From the NCBI GenBank assembly GCA_023252065.1, contig JAHEXO010000011.1, positions 1-13,215 on the forward strand: 13,215 nt of DNA, written 5' to 3'. The notes below the pieces were generated by a model. It was not told where the DNA came from and ran no database searches. It saw only the letters and a program-made list of their open reading frames with translations. Both the position numbers and the translations under genes were made by a program. Below, in pieces: positions 1 to 6,441 of the stretch. Each line of letters opens with the position of its first letter. Position 1 is the stretch's first letter. The DNA is from Nocardioides sp. (GTDB taxonomy: Bacteria; Actinomycetota; Actinomycetes; Propionibacteriales; Nocardioidaceae).

Positions 1-212
1 CCGTCGCCAAGCACCTCGCGGTCCTGGAGAACGCGGGCCTCGTCGCCACGACCACCCAGGGCCGGGAGCGCCGGTACCACGTCAGCGAGGACCGTTTCGC
101 CCACGCAGTCAGCCAGATCACCAGCGTCGGCACCACGTGGGACCGACGCCTGCGACGCATCAAGACCATGGCGGAAGCCATCCAACAAGCAGCAGAGGAG
201 GAACGATCATGA
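1..212 (+). CDS. ArsR-family HTH transcriptional regulator, C-terminal part (5' end outside window)
   Basis: An open frame entering from the left edge (first full codon at base 3) runs 69 codons to a TGA at 210-212. It opens with VAKHLAVLENAGLV, the typical end of a winged helix-turn-helix recognition helix. The wing follows (TTTQGRERRYHVSED), then a helical tail rich in Q, E and R. This is the usual arrangement of small ArsR repressors, which bind DNA as dimers. The part before the recognition helix is missing, so no metal-binding cysteine motif can be checked. The stop overlaps the start of the SRPBCC gene by 4 bases (ATGA). ArsR genes of this subtype are very often paired with AHSA1/SRPBCC genes, so the regulator probably controls its own two-gene unit. 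The family call is firm; the ligand is unknown. Confidence 0.85.
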   Translation, partial: VAKHLAVLENAGLVATTTQGRERRYHVSEDRFAHAVSQITSVGTTWDRRLRRIKTMAEAIQQAAEEERS

Positions 213-652
213 ACATCGTGCACAGGGTCGGCGCCCGGGACACCAGCCCCGAGGAGGTCTACCAGGCACTCTCGACCATCGAGGGACTGTCCTCGTGGTG
301 GACCACCGACACCCACGGGGAGCCCGACATCGGTGGCACCATCGTGTTCCGGTTCGGCGGCGACGACGGCTTCGACATGCTGGTCCACGAGCTGGTCCCG
401 GCCAAGCGGGTCGCCTGGGAGGTGGTCGCGGGGCCCGAGGAGTGGATCGGTACCGAGGTCACCTTCGACATCCACCAGGACGAGGAGTGGACGATCGTCC
501 TCTTCGAGCACCACGGCTGGCGCGACCAGGTCGAGTTCATGAGTCACTGCAGCACCAAGTGGGCGACGTTCCTGCTCAGCCTCGTGGAGCTCGTCCAGTC
601 GGGATCCGCCCGCCCCTACCCCCACGAGCTGAAGATCAGCAACTGGAAGTAG
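209..652 (+). CDS. SRPBCC / AHSA1-like domain protein
   Basis: This 147-residue protein belongs to the START-like SRPBCC fold (AHSA1, activator of Hsp90 ATPase homologue, group). Recognisable parts are the N-terminal strand and helix (SPEEVYQALSTIEGLSSWW, about residues 12-30), the GGTIVFRF strand, the central WEV strand and the C-terminal helix (STKWATFLLSLVELVQSG) ending in RPYPHELKI. That ending is typical of bacterial members paired with ArsR regulators. The fold makes a hydrophobic pocket for a small ligand, but bacterial members mostly lack an assigned function. The ATG at 209 is chosen over the in-frame ATG at 137 because a strong AGGAGG lies at 196-201, 7 bases upstream, and the family homology begins there. 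It is translationally coupled to the ArsR gene by a 4-base overlap. Confidence 0.88.
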   Translation: MNIVHRVGARDTSPEEVYQALSTIEGLSSWWTTDTHGEPDIGGTIVFRFGGDDGFDMLVHELVPAKRVAWEVVAGPEEWIGTEVTFDIHQDEEWTIVLFEHHGWRDQVEFMSHCSTKWATFLLSLVELVQSGSARPYPHELKISNWK

Positions 653-689
653 CCACGGGACGTCGTTTCCGGACCTCGAGCACCGAAGA

Positions 690-1940
690 TCAGAGGTGCA
701 GGCTGTCGACCACGGAGCGCCCCGCCCGAAGGTCGTCGAGCGCCATGCCCGCCGCCTTCCGGTAGCCGTCGGTGACGGCGAGGATCTCGTCGGGGGTGAT
801 CACCTGGCCGATGTCGGTGAAGCCCTCGGGGGCGCGTTCCTCGACCAGCTTCATGGGGAGCTCGGGGCCCATGCCACGGTTCACCGCCACCAGGTGCGAC
901 GTGGCCGGTCGTCGTACCGACTCATAGGCGTCGAGGGCTCGCTCCACCTCCCCGATCCGACTCAGGCAGGCCGCGAGCACCCGCGCGTCGAGGATGGCCT
1001 GGGACGCGCCGTTCGACCCGATCGGGTACATCGGGTGGGCGGCGTCCCCGACCAGAGTCGCCCGACCATCCCGCCAGCGTGCCAGAGGGTCGCGGTCGAC
1101 CATGGGGAAGAGGTAGGTGGTCTCGGCAGCGCGGATGGTGGCCGGTACGTCGAGCCACTCGAACCGCCAGCCCTCGAACGCCGGGAGGAAGTCGGCCAGG
1201 TCACCCTGCTTGTTCCAGTCCTCCCGGCTGGCGAGGCCGGCTTCGGGACGTCGCAGCTCGGCGATGAAGTTCAGCAGCTGACGTCCGTCGGGCAGGTCTC
1301 GGATCGGGTAGGCGACGAACTTCTGGTCCGGGTGGCCTGCCCACATGAGCGTGCGACCGTCGAGGGCGCGAGGTGCGCACGCCGTACCACGCCACATGAG
1401 GGACCCGTTCCACTGCGGCGGCCCTTCGTCGGGGAAGAGCTGAGCCCGGAAGGCGCTGTGGATGCCGTCGGCGGCGGCGAGCGCGTCCCCCTCCACGGTG
1501 GTTCCGTCCTGGAACTCCGCACTGACCAGTGGGCCGTCGTGGCGGACGCGGACAAGCCGATGACCGAGGCGGAGGTGCTCCTCGCCGACCCGGTCACGGA
1601 GGGCATCGAGCAGCAGCTGCTGCAGCTCGCCGCGATGGATGGAGACCTGCGGCCACGGGTAACCGGCGGCCAGACCCCGGGCCTCGCGCCAGATCTCCTG
1701 CCCGTGCTTGGTGAAGTAGACCAGCTCGGTGGGCGCCACGGATCGTTCGAGCACCTGGGGCAACAGTCCCAGTGCGTCGAGCTCGCGGACCGCATGCGGC
1801 TGCAGGTTGATCCCCACTCCCAGCGCCCGCACCTCCGGGACCGCCTCGTAGACCTCCACCGGCAGCCCCTCGGCCTCGAGACTCAGAGCCGTCGTGAGTC
1901 CGGCGATCCCTGCTCCGACGACGATCGTGCGCAGCGGCAT
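690..1940 (-). CDS. FAD-dependent monooxygenase, PhzS-like class A flavoprotein
   Basis: This 416-residue protein is a class A (group A) flavin monooxygenase, a family that uses NAD(P)H and O2 to hydroxylate usually aromatic substrates. Visible motifs are the N-terminal dinucleotide-binding GxGxxG (VVGAGIAGL, residues 7-15) with an acidic residue ending strand 2 (VEVYE, E32). GVGINLQPHAVREL follows, and then the second FAD-contact motif GDAAHPMYPIGSNGASQAILDA beginning at G298-D299. The IGSNGASQAILDA stretch is close to the PhzS/'flavin-dependent oxidoreductase' subgroup rather than the salicylate hydroxylases. No signal peptide is present, so it is cytosolic. The ATG at 1940 is preferred over an upstream frame extension because the Rossmann motif starts immediately after it. 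It lies 1 base after the stop of the DUF3237 gene, implying translational coupling. The substrate is not predictable. Confidence 0.9.
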   Translation of the reverse strand: MPLRTIVVGAGIAGLTTALSLEAEGLPVEVYEAVPEVRALGVGINLQPHAVRELDALGLLPQVLERSVAPTELVYFTKHGQEIWREARGLAAGYPWPQVSIHRGELQQLLLDALRDRVGEEHLRLGHRLVRVRHDGPLVSAEFQDGTTVEGDALAAADGIHSAFRAQLFPDEGPPQWNGSLMWRGTACAPRALDGRTLMWAGHPDQKFVAYPIRDLPDGRQLLNFIAELRRPEAGLASREDWNKQGDLADFLPAFEGWRFEWLDVPATIRAAETTYLFPMVDRDPLARWRDGRATLVGDAAHPMYPIGSNGASQAILDARVLAACLSRIGEVERALDAYESVRRPATSHLVAVNRGMGPELPMKLVEERAPEGFTDIGQVITPDEILAVTDGYRKAAGMALDDLRAGRSVVDSLHL

Positions 1941-1941
1941 G

Positions 1942-2412
1942 TCAGAGCACCTCGTGGACGTGGATGTGCACCAGTGCCGCATCGCGCCGACCGGTGGAGA
2001 TCCCGACCACGCCGTCGAGGTGTGCGAGCGCCGGAGCGCTGGTCCGGAGCCGGATGTGGGTGCGGAAGTAGTACTCGTCCGGGTCGACCGGGTCTCCTGC
2101 ATCCAGGCGTCGAAGCACGTCGGCATCGGCACGTCGTACGCCGCTCGAGGAGACCTCGATGCCGTTGCCGTCGTCGGTGCGCAACGCGTAGTGGGCATCG
2201 AGCTCGAGGGAGCCGTCGGGACAGACCCGCTGCCAGTCCGCACCACCCGGGAGCACGATCCCGCGCAACCCGTCACGACCCTCGAAGGTCCCTCCGGTCA
2301 GGGGCACGTAGCGCCGGTCGGAGGCGACGACGACGGGTGCCTCGACAGTCACGACGAGTGCGAGCAGCGGGCGCAGGTGCACGGCTCTGATCAGATCGTC
2401 GACACCTCTCAT
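1942..2412 (-). CDS. DUF3237 (UPF0311-like) domain protein
   Basis: This small 156-residue protein matches the DUF3237 family. Recognisable are the GGTFEGRDGLRG turn (residues 40-51), LPGGADWQ (54-61), the repeat-like strand LDAHYALRTDDGNGIEV (71-87), and the C-terminal FRTHIRLRTSAPALAHLDG segment. The family is a small beta-barrel of unassigned biochemical role. I know it from neighbourhoods of oxidative and aromatic catabolism genes, but no reaction is established. The start at 2412 is chosen because the barrel begins a few residues later and AGGAG lies about 9 bases upstream. A longer frame from 2490 would overlap the TetR gene by 50 bases. It sits 28 bases after the TetR stop and 1 base before the FAD monooxygenase start, so it probably acts with that enzyme. 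The function remains hypothetical. Confidence 0.8.
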   Translation of the reverse strand: MRGVDDLIRAVHLRPLLALVVTVEAPVVVASDRRYVPLTGGTFEGRDGLRGIVLPGGADWQRVCPDGSLELDAHYALRTDDGNGIEVSSSGVRRADADVLRRLDAGDPVDPDEYYFRTHIRLRTSAPALAHLDGVVGISTGRRDAALVHIHVHEVL

Positions 2413-2440
2413 CTCCCCAGTCTCCTCTGGAGGTTCCACC

Positions 2441-3139
2441 TCAACGCCGGGAGCGCTTGGCTCCTGCACCCGGCTTCGCGGTCGGGCCACGCTGCGCCAC
2501 CGCCTCGACCGAGTCCAGGAACACCTCGACCCCGGTGAGGAAGACGTCGCGGTCCGACAGGGAGACCAGCTCCGGGATCACCGCGGACAGGGCCGGGAGT
2601 CGCGCCGCGTCCACCGCGCGCAGGTCGCCGACCCAGTGGGTGTTGTCCTCGCCGCGCAGTCGCTGTCGCGAGAGGGCCGCCGCAGCAGCGAGCACATAGC
2701 TGGAGTACGCCGCGTAGAAGCGCACCGCCTCTTCCTTGCCCAGCCCTGCACGCTCCAGCTGGGTCAGGATCCAGTTGATCGCGCTCAGCTCGCCCGGACC
2801 ACCCGTGGCAATGGTGGAGGAGTCCACACCGACGTGGGGGTGTTCTGCGAAGACGTCGATCGTGCGCACGGCGCCGTCGTACAGCTGGTCCCGCCACGGG
2901 GCCTCGGGGTCGATCTCCTCCTGCGAGCGGAGGATCAGCCGGTCGACCACCACCTGCATCAGCTCCTCCTTGTCACGGAAGTGCCGGTAGACAGCGGTCG
3001 GGTCGGCGCCGAGAGCGGTGCCCAGGCTGCGGAACGTGATGGCCTCGCCGGCCGCGGCCAGGTCGATCGCTGCGGAGACGATGCTCTCGCGGTCCAGCTG
3101 TGCGCGCTTGGAGGTACGCCGCGCCTTCGCGCCGCTCAT
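2441..3139 (-). CDS. TetR-family transcriptional regulator
   Basis: This is a 232-residue one-component repressor type. The N-terminal HTH is clear: DRESIVSAAIDLAAAG (16-31), FRSLGTALGADPTAVYRHFRDKEELMQVVVDRL (36-68), the classical TetR pattern ending in the YRHFRDKEEL recognition helix. A basic leader (KARRTSKR) precedes it. The rest is an all-helical ligand-binding and dimerisation domain with no obvious ligand clue. The ATG at 3139 fits the domain start, with AGAGGAG at 3151-3157 (11 bases upstream) and a nearer GGAG. It is divergent from the amidohydrolase gene and heads the DUF3237-monooxygenase operon. The near-palindrome at 3200-3216 lies over its candidate promoter, and a second copy lies before the amidase, so it is the natural candidate to bind both. 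That regulator-operator link is inferred. Confidence 0.92.
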   Translation of the reverse strand: MSGAKARRTSKRAQLDRESIVSAAIDLAAAGEAITFRSLGTALGADPTAVYRHFRDKEELMQVVVDRLILRSQEEIDPEAPWRDQLYDGAVRTIDVFAEHPHVGVDSSTIATGGPGELSAINWILTQLERAGLGKEEAVRFYAAYSSYVLAAAAALSRQRLRGEDNTHWVGDLRAVDAARLPALSAVIPELVSLSDRDVFLTGVEVFLDSVEAVAQRGPTAKPGAGAKRSRR

Positions 3140-3188
3140 GAGTCTCCGATCTCCTCTGATGCTGCACAGGCATCATGGGTGCGCCGGG

Positions 3189-3217
3189 ATCGTATCGGCT
3201 ATCAACACCGTTGACAA
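3189..3217 (-). promoter_or_regulatory. Candidate sigma70-type promoter of the TetR operon
   Basis: Read on the minus strand, a TTGTCA -35 box (complement of 3212-3217, five of six consensus bases) is followed after 17 bases by TACGAT (complement of 3189-3194, TAnnnT form). Transcription would start near 3182, giving a leader of about 43 bases that carries the AGGAG of the TetR gene. The -35 boxes of this promoter and the divergent amidohydrolase promoter overlap back to back, and the near-palindrome at 3200-3216 covers both. Confidence 0.5.
3200..3216. promoter_or_regulatory. Candidate operator O1: inverted repeat TATCAA-N5-TTGACA
   Basis: This is a 17-base imperfect palindrome with 6-base arms separated by 5 bases; one arm position differs from the perfect copy O2. 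The right arm is the -35 box of the amidohydrolase promoter. The left arm lies inside the spacer of the divergent TetR promoter. The block 3202-3224 matches 4908-4930 at 21 of 23 bases. Length and symmetry suit a TetR-family dimer, and the adjacent TetR protein is the likely ligand, by inference. Confidence 0.6.
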
Positions 3218-3239
3218 CGACGTGGGCAAGGCTTAGCGT
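3211..3239 (+). promoter_or_regulatory. Candidate promoter of the amidohydrolase gene (probably leaderless)
   Basis: A perfect TTGACA at 3211-3216, a 17-base spacer and TAGCGT at 3234-3239 form a sigma70/HrdB-like promoter. The -10 box ends only 8 bases before the ATG at 3248, so the expected transcription start falls at or within about 2 bases of the start codon. No Shine-Dalgarno sequence is visible between promoter and ATG. Leaderless mRNAs are common in actinobacteria. Confidence 0.65.
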
Positions 3240-3247
3240 CCGCGGCC

Positions 3248-4888
3248 ATGTACGCAGATCTGGTCTTCACCGGTGGCCCCGTCCAGCTCGGGAACGCCGT
3301 ACGCGGCAGAGCCACCGCCGTGGCCGTCTCGGGCGAGCGCATCGTAGCCGTGGGGCACGGCGAGGTGGCCGAGCTGGTCGGGCCGCGCACCGAGGTCGTC
3401 GACCTCGCCGGGCGCCTGCTCGTGCCGGGCTTCCAGGACTCCCACGTGCACCCTGTCGGTGGCGGCATGGAGCTGGGTGCTTGCGACCTCAGCGGCGTCG
3501 TCGGGCTGGAGGACTACCGCGAGCGCATCTCGTCGTACGCCGCGGCGAACCCGGGGGCGTCGTGGATCACCGGTGGCGGCTGGTCGATGGAGAGCTTCCC
3601 GGGAGGAACGCCGGAGCGGTCCTTCCTCGACGCGCTGGTGCCCGACCGCCCGGTGTTCCTGCCCAACCGTGACCACCACGGCGCCTGGGTGAACACGCGC
3701 GCCCTGGAGATCGCCGGCATCGAGGCCCGCACCCCCGACCCCGCCGACGGCCGGATCGAGCGCGACGCGGACGGCGTCCCGACGGGCATGCTGCAGGAGG
3801 GCGCCATGGAGCTGGTCGCCGTCCACGTGCCCCCGGCGAGCGAGGCCGACCTCGTCGACGGCCTCGTCCGCGCCCAGTCGCTCCTGCACTCCCTCGGCAT
3901 CACCGCGTGGCAGGACGCCGCCGTGAGCTCCCAGGGACCCCTCGGTGACGTGGCGGCCGCCTACCGGGCGGCTCAGGCCCAGGACGCGCTGACGGCCCGC
4001 GTGGTCGGGGCCTTGTGGTGGGAGAGGGACCAGGGCCTGGAGCAGGTCGACCGGCTGCTCGAGCTCAGGGACGAGCTGACGGGCGGCCCGATGCGGGCGA
4101 GCACCGTCAAGATCATGCAGGACGGCGTCGCGGAGAACCACACGGCCGCCATGCTCAGCCCCTATCTGCGCCAGGGCTGCGTCTGCTCCTCCGGCGGTGC
4201 CCACGCCGGGTTGTCGTTCATCGAGCCGAGCGCGTTGCGCGACTACGTCACCGTGCTCGACGGGCACGGCTTCCAGGTGCACTTCCACGCTCTCGGTGAC
4301 CGCGCGGTGCGGGAGGCGCTCGACGCGGTCGAGGCGGCCCGGGCCGCCAACGGTTTCAACGACCACCGTCACCACCTGGCGCACCTGCAGGTGATCCACC
4401 CCGACGACATCGCCCGGTTCCGGATGCTCGGCGCGACGGCGAACCTGCAGCCGCTCTGGGCCGCCCACGAGCCCCAGATGGACGACCTGACCATCCCGTT
4501 CCTCGGTCCTGAGCGCTCGTCGTGGCAGTACCCGTTCGGCGACCTGCTCCGAGCCGGGGCCACGTTGTCGGGCGGTAGCGACTGGCCGGTCAGCAGCGCC
4601 GACCCGATCCAAGGCATCCACGTCGCAGTGAACCGCGTGGCCCCCGACGGCGACGCGGAGGCGTTCTACCCCGAGCAGCGCCTCGACCTGAGCAGTGCGC
4701 TCGCGGCGTACACGTCGGGCTCGGCCTACGTGAACCACCTCGACGACACCGGGACCGTCGCCGTGGGCAACCTCGCCGACCTCGTGGTGCTCGACCGTGA
4801 CCCGTTCGACGGCCCGACCTCGGAGATCTGCCACACGCGGGTGGAGCAGACCTTCGTCGGTGGGACCCGCGTGTACGCCGCCGGATAG
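3248..4888 (+). CDS. Amidohydrolase family protein (Amidohydro_3, YtcJ/NfdA-like)
   Basis: This 546-residue metal-dependent hydrolase is of the Amidohydrolase_3 group, which includes YtcJ-type proteins and N-substituted formamide deformylase (NfdA). The length is normal for the group. Features in order: an N-terminal composite beta domain (ADLVFTGGPVQ, RIVAVG, LLVPGFQDSHVHP) with the metal-binding HxH at H66 and H68; VHFHALGDRAV with H345 and H347; HHRHHLAHLQVIHPDD with further His at 373-379; GGSDWPV with D445, the expected catalytic and metal-binding Asp; and C-terminal strands (GTVAVGNLADLVVLDRDPFD). No signal peptide, so cytosolic. Such enzymes hydrolyse C-N bonds in amides, N-formyl compounds or cyclic ureas; the substrate here is unknown. 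The ATG at 3248 fits the domain start, and no ribosome-binding site is seen because the transcript is probably leaderless. The downstream amidase has its own copy of the same promoter and operator. Confidence 0.9.
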   Translation: MYADLVFTGGPVQLGNAVRGRATAVAVSGERIVAVGHGEVAELVGPRTEVVDLAGRLLVPGFQDSHVHPVGGGMELGACDLSGVVGLEDYRERISSYAAANPGASWITGGGWSMESFPGGTPERSFLDALVPDRPVFLPNRDHHGAWVNTRALEIAGIEARTPDPADGRIERDADGVPTGMLQEGAMELVAVHVPPASEADLVDGLVRAQSLLHSLGITAWQDAAVSSQGPLGDVAAAYRAAQAQDALTARVVGALWWERDQGLEQVDRLLELRDELTGGPMRASTVKIMQDGVAENHTAAMLSPYLRQGCVCSSGGAHAGLSFIEPSALRDYVTVLDGHGFQVHFHALGDRAVREALDAVEAARAANGFNDHRHHLAHLQVIHPDDIARFRMLGATANLQPLWAAHEPQMDDLTIPFLGPERSSWQYPFGDLLRAGATLSGGSDWPVSSADPIQGIHVAVNRVAPDGDAEAFYPEQRLDLSSALAAYTSGSAYVNHLDDTGTVAVGNLADLVVLDRDPFDGPTSEICHTRVEQTFVGGTRVYAAG

Positions 4889-4905
4889 CGCGGCGGAAAC
4901 GGCAC

Positions 4906-4922
4906 TGTCAACACTATTGACA
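4906..4922. promoter_or_regulatory. Candidate operator O2: perfect inverted repeat TGTCAA-N5-TTGACA
   Basis: This 17-base sequence has perfectly complementary 6-base arms around CACTA and lies 17 bases after the amidohydrolase stop. It is the second copy of the element seen at 3200-3216, and the match extends through ACGACGTG on the right side. Its right arm doubles as the -35 box of the amidase promoter, so a bound protein would exclude RNA polymerase. Confidence 0.68.
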
Positions 4923-4945
4923 ACGACGTGTGGTGTACCTAGGTT
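4917..4945 (+). promoter_or_regulatory. Candidate promoter of the amidase-transporter-hydrolase operon
   Basis: TTGACA at 4917-4922, a 17-base spacer and TAGGTT at 4940-4945 match the layout of the amidohydrolase promoter exactly. Here the start point (about 4952) leaves a leader of roughly 24 bases holding AGGAG at 4966-4970, so this transcript is leadered. It would give the downstream seven-gene operon its own supply of mRNA, separate from read-through of the amidohydrolase gene. Confidence 0.65.
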
Positions 4946-4975
4946 CGCCCTCAATCCGCACCACCAGGAGCCCCG

Positions 4976-6394
4976 GTGACAGACCTCCCCTACCTCAGCG
5001 CGACCGAGGTCCTCGACGCGTTCCGTGCTCGGGAGCTGTCGCCCGTCGAGGTCCTCGACGCCGTCTCGGCGCGCGCCGCCGCGACCGAGCCGACGGTGAA
5101 CTGCCTGCTCGAGCGCGACCACGAGGACCTGACCGCTGCCGCCCGGGCGGCGGCCGACCGCTACGCCGGCAAGGGCGAGGCCCCGCGGCCCCTCGAGGGA
5201 CTGCCGGTGGTGCTCAAGGAGGAGCAGCCCATCGCCGGCCGCAGCCTGCGGTTCGGCTCACTGCTGACCGAGGGCCTGGTCGCCGAGGAGACCCACCCCG
5301 TGGCGGAGCGGGTCTACGGGGCCGGCGCGCTGGTCCACGCCCGGACGACGACTCCCGAGTTCTCCTGCGCCGCCTTCACCCACAGCACCCTGTGGGGCGT
5401 CACCCGCAACCCGTGGAACCCGGACTACACGCCGGGCGGCTCCTCGGGTGGGTCCGGGGCCGCCCTCGCCGCCGGCACGGCGTACCTGGCCACCGGCTCC
5501 GACATCGGCGGGTCGATCCGGATCCCGTCGTCGTTCTGCGGCGTCGTCGGGTTCAAGGCGCCCTACGGCCGGGTGCCGGCTCTCCCGCCGTTCAACCTCG
5601 ACACCTACTGCCACGACGGCGCGATGGGCCGCACGGTGGCCGACACCGCGCTGCTCCACAACGTGATCCAGGGCCAGCACCCGGCGGATCACGTGTCCCT
5701 GCCGGCCGAGCCGATCCCCGCCGACCTCGGCCACGTCCGCGGCCTTCGGGTCGCGCTCGCGGTGACCCTCGGCGACTTCGTGGTCGAGCCCGAGGTGGAG
5801 GCGAACACCCGGGCCTTCGCCGAGGCGCTCCGGCTCGCCGGGGCCGACGTGGAGGAGGTGAAGGTCGACATCTCGCTGGACCGGCTCACCGAGGCCGCTC
5901 TGGTGCACTACGGGTCGATCATGGGCCCGTCGATGGAGGGCACCGACCCCGAGGACCCGCGGTTCATGAGCTACACCCGGCAGTTCCTCGCTGAGTCGTC
6001 CGCGGCGTTCGGGCGGACCAGCGTCTACAAGGGTCTGGAGATGGAGACCGAGGTCCACCTCGCCCTCGCCCAGGTCTTCGCCGACCACGACGCCCTGGTC
6101 TGTCCCACGTTCGGCGGGCTCGGGCTGCGCGCCGGCGAGGAGTACGCCGACGGCATCGATGTCGCCGGTCAGCACCTCGACCTCTACATCTTCGCGGCGC
6201 TCACCCCGGTCTTCAACGTGGCAAGCCGTCACCCCGTCCTGTCTGTCCCGTCCGGCCTCGCCTCGAACGACGTGCCGACCGGCGTGCAGGTCGTCGCCCG
6301 CCCCTACGACGACGTCACCGCTTTCCACGTCGGTGCCGCGGCCGAGCGTGAGCTCGGCCTGTGGCACGACCCGACCTGGCGCCCGAACCTCTGA
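4976..6394 (+). CDS. Amidase signature (AS) family enzyme
   Basis: This 472-residue amide hydrolase of the amidase-signature family has the Ser-cisSer-Lys triad intact: K81 (GLPVVLKEEQ), cis-Ser S156 (PGGSSGGSGAALAAG), and nucleophile S180 (TGSDIGGSIRIPSSFCGVVGFK). The 24-residue spacing between the two serines is that of GatA. It is not a likely GatA, because no gatC or gatB neighbours exist and the C-terminal half differs. It resembles a stand-alone actinobacterial amidase group with PPFNLD and YCHDG after the signature. Lys81 is followed by EE rather than the common D. There is no signal peptide. The GTG start at 4976 has AGGAG 5 bases upstream. Likely reaction: hydrolysis of a small or cyclic amide to acid plus amine or ammonia. 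The 47-base gap to the transporter lipoprotein gene suggests it acts on the imported compound. Confidence 0.92.
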   Translation: MTDLPYLSATEVLDAFRARELSPVEVLDAVSARAAATEPTVNCLLERDHEDLTAAARAAADRYAGKGEAPRPLEGLPVVLKEEQPIAGRSLRFGSLLTEGLVAEETHPVAERVYGAGALVHARTTTPEFSCAAFTHSTLWGVTRNPWNPDYTPGGSSGGSGAALAAGTAYLATGSDIGGSIRIPSSFCGVVGFKAPYGRVPALPPFNLDTYCHDGAMGRTVADTALLHNVIQGQHPADHVSLPAEPIPADLGHVRGLRVALAVTLGDFVVEPEVEANTRAFAEALRLAGADVEEVKVDISLDRLTEAALVHYGSIMGPSMEGTDPEDPRFMSYTRQFLAESSAAFGRTSVYKGLEMETEVHLALAQVFADHDALVCPTFGGLGLRAGEEYADGIDVAGQHLDLYIFAALTPVFNVASRHPVLSVPSGLASNDVPTGVQVVARPYDDVTAFHVGAAAERELGLWHDPTWRPNL

Positions 6395-6396
6395 CC

Positions 6397-6413
6397 TGAC
6401 CGCCTGCCGGTCA
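6397..6413 (+). other. Small intergenic hairpin between amidase and binding-protein genes
   Basis: TGACCG, a 5-base loop and CGGTCA form a 6-base-pair stem just after the amidase stop. No T-run follows, so a classical intrinsic terminator is unlikely. It may protect or separate parts of the operon mRNA so that the binding-protein gene downstream is expressed differently. With only 6 pairs in high-GC DNA it could also be chance. Confidence 0.25.
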
Positions 6414-6441
6414 TCACCCCTCCGGAAGAAGGAACCCGACG

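Noticed and set aside
673..699. Possible terminator stem between the convergent SRPBCC and monooxygenase genes
   Set aside because: Only competing 5-base stems (ACCTC/GAGGT or GCACC/GGTGC) with long loops can form, and there is no T-run; too weak to call.
696..2390. A 564-codon plus-strand frame opposite the monooxygenase and DUF3237 genes
   Set aside because: The product shows no family pattern, and the minus strand carries a clear FAD monooxygenase with both cofactor motifs.
4906..4911. Minus-strand TTGACA in the left arm of operator O2 as an antisense promoter
   Set aside because: No TAnnnT -10 box lies at 16-18 bases in the right direction; the best candidate, TATCCG, lacks the final T.
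3233..5122. A 629-codon open frame on the minus strand across the amidohydrolase gene
   Set aside because: It has no domain and low-complexity composition, lies opposite a strongly recognised enzyme, and spans the intergenic promoter region.
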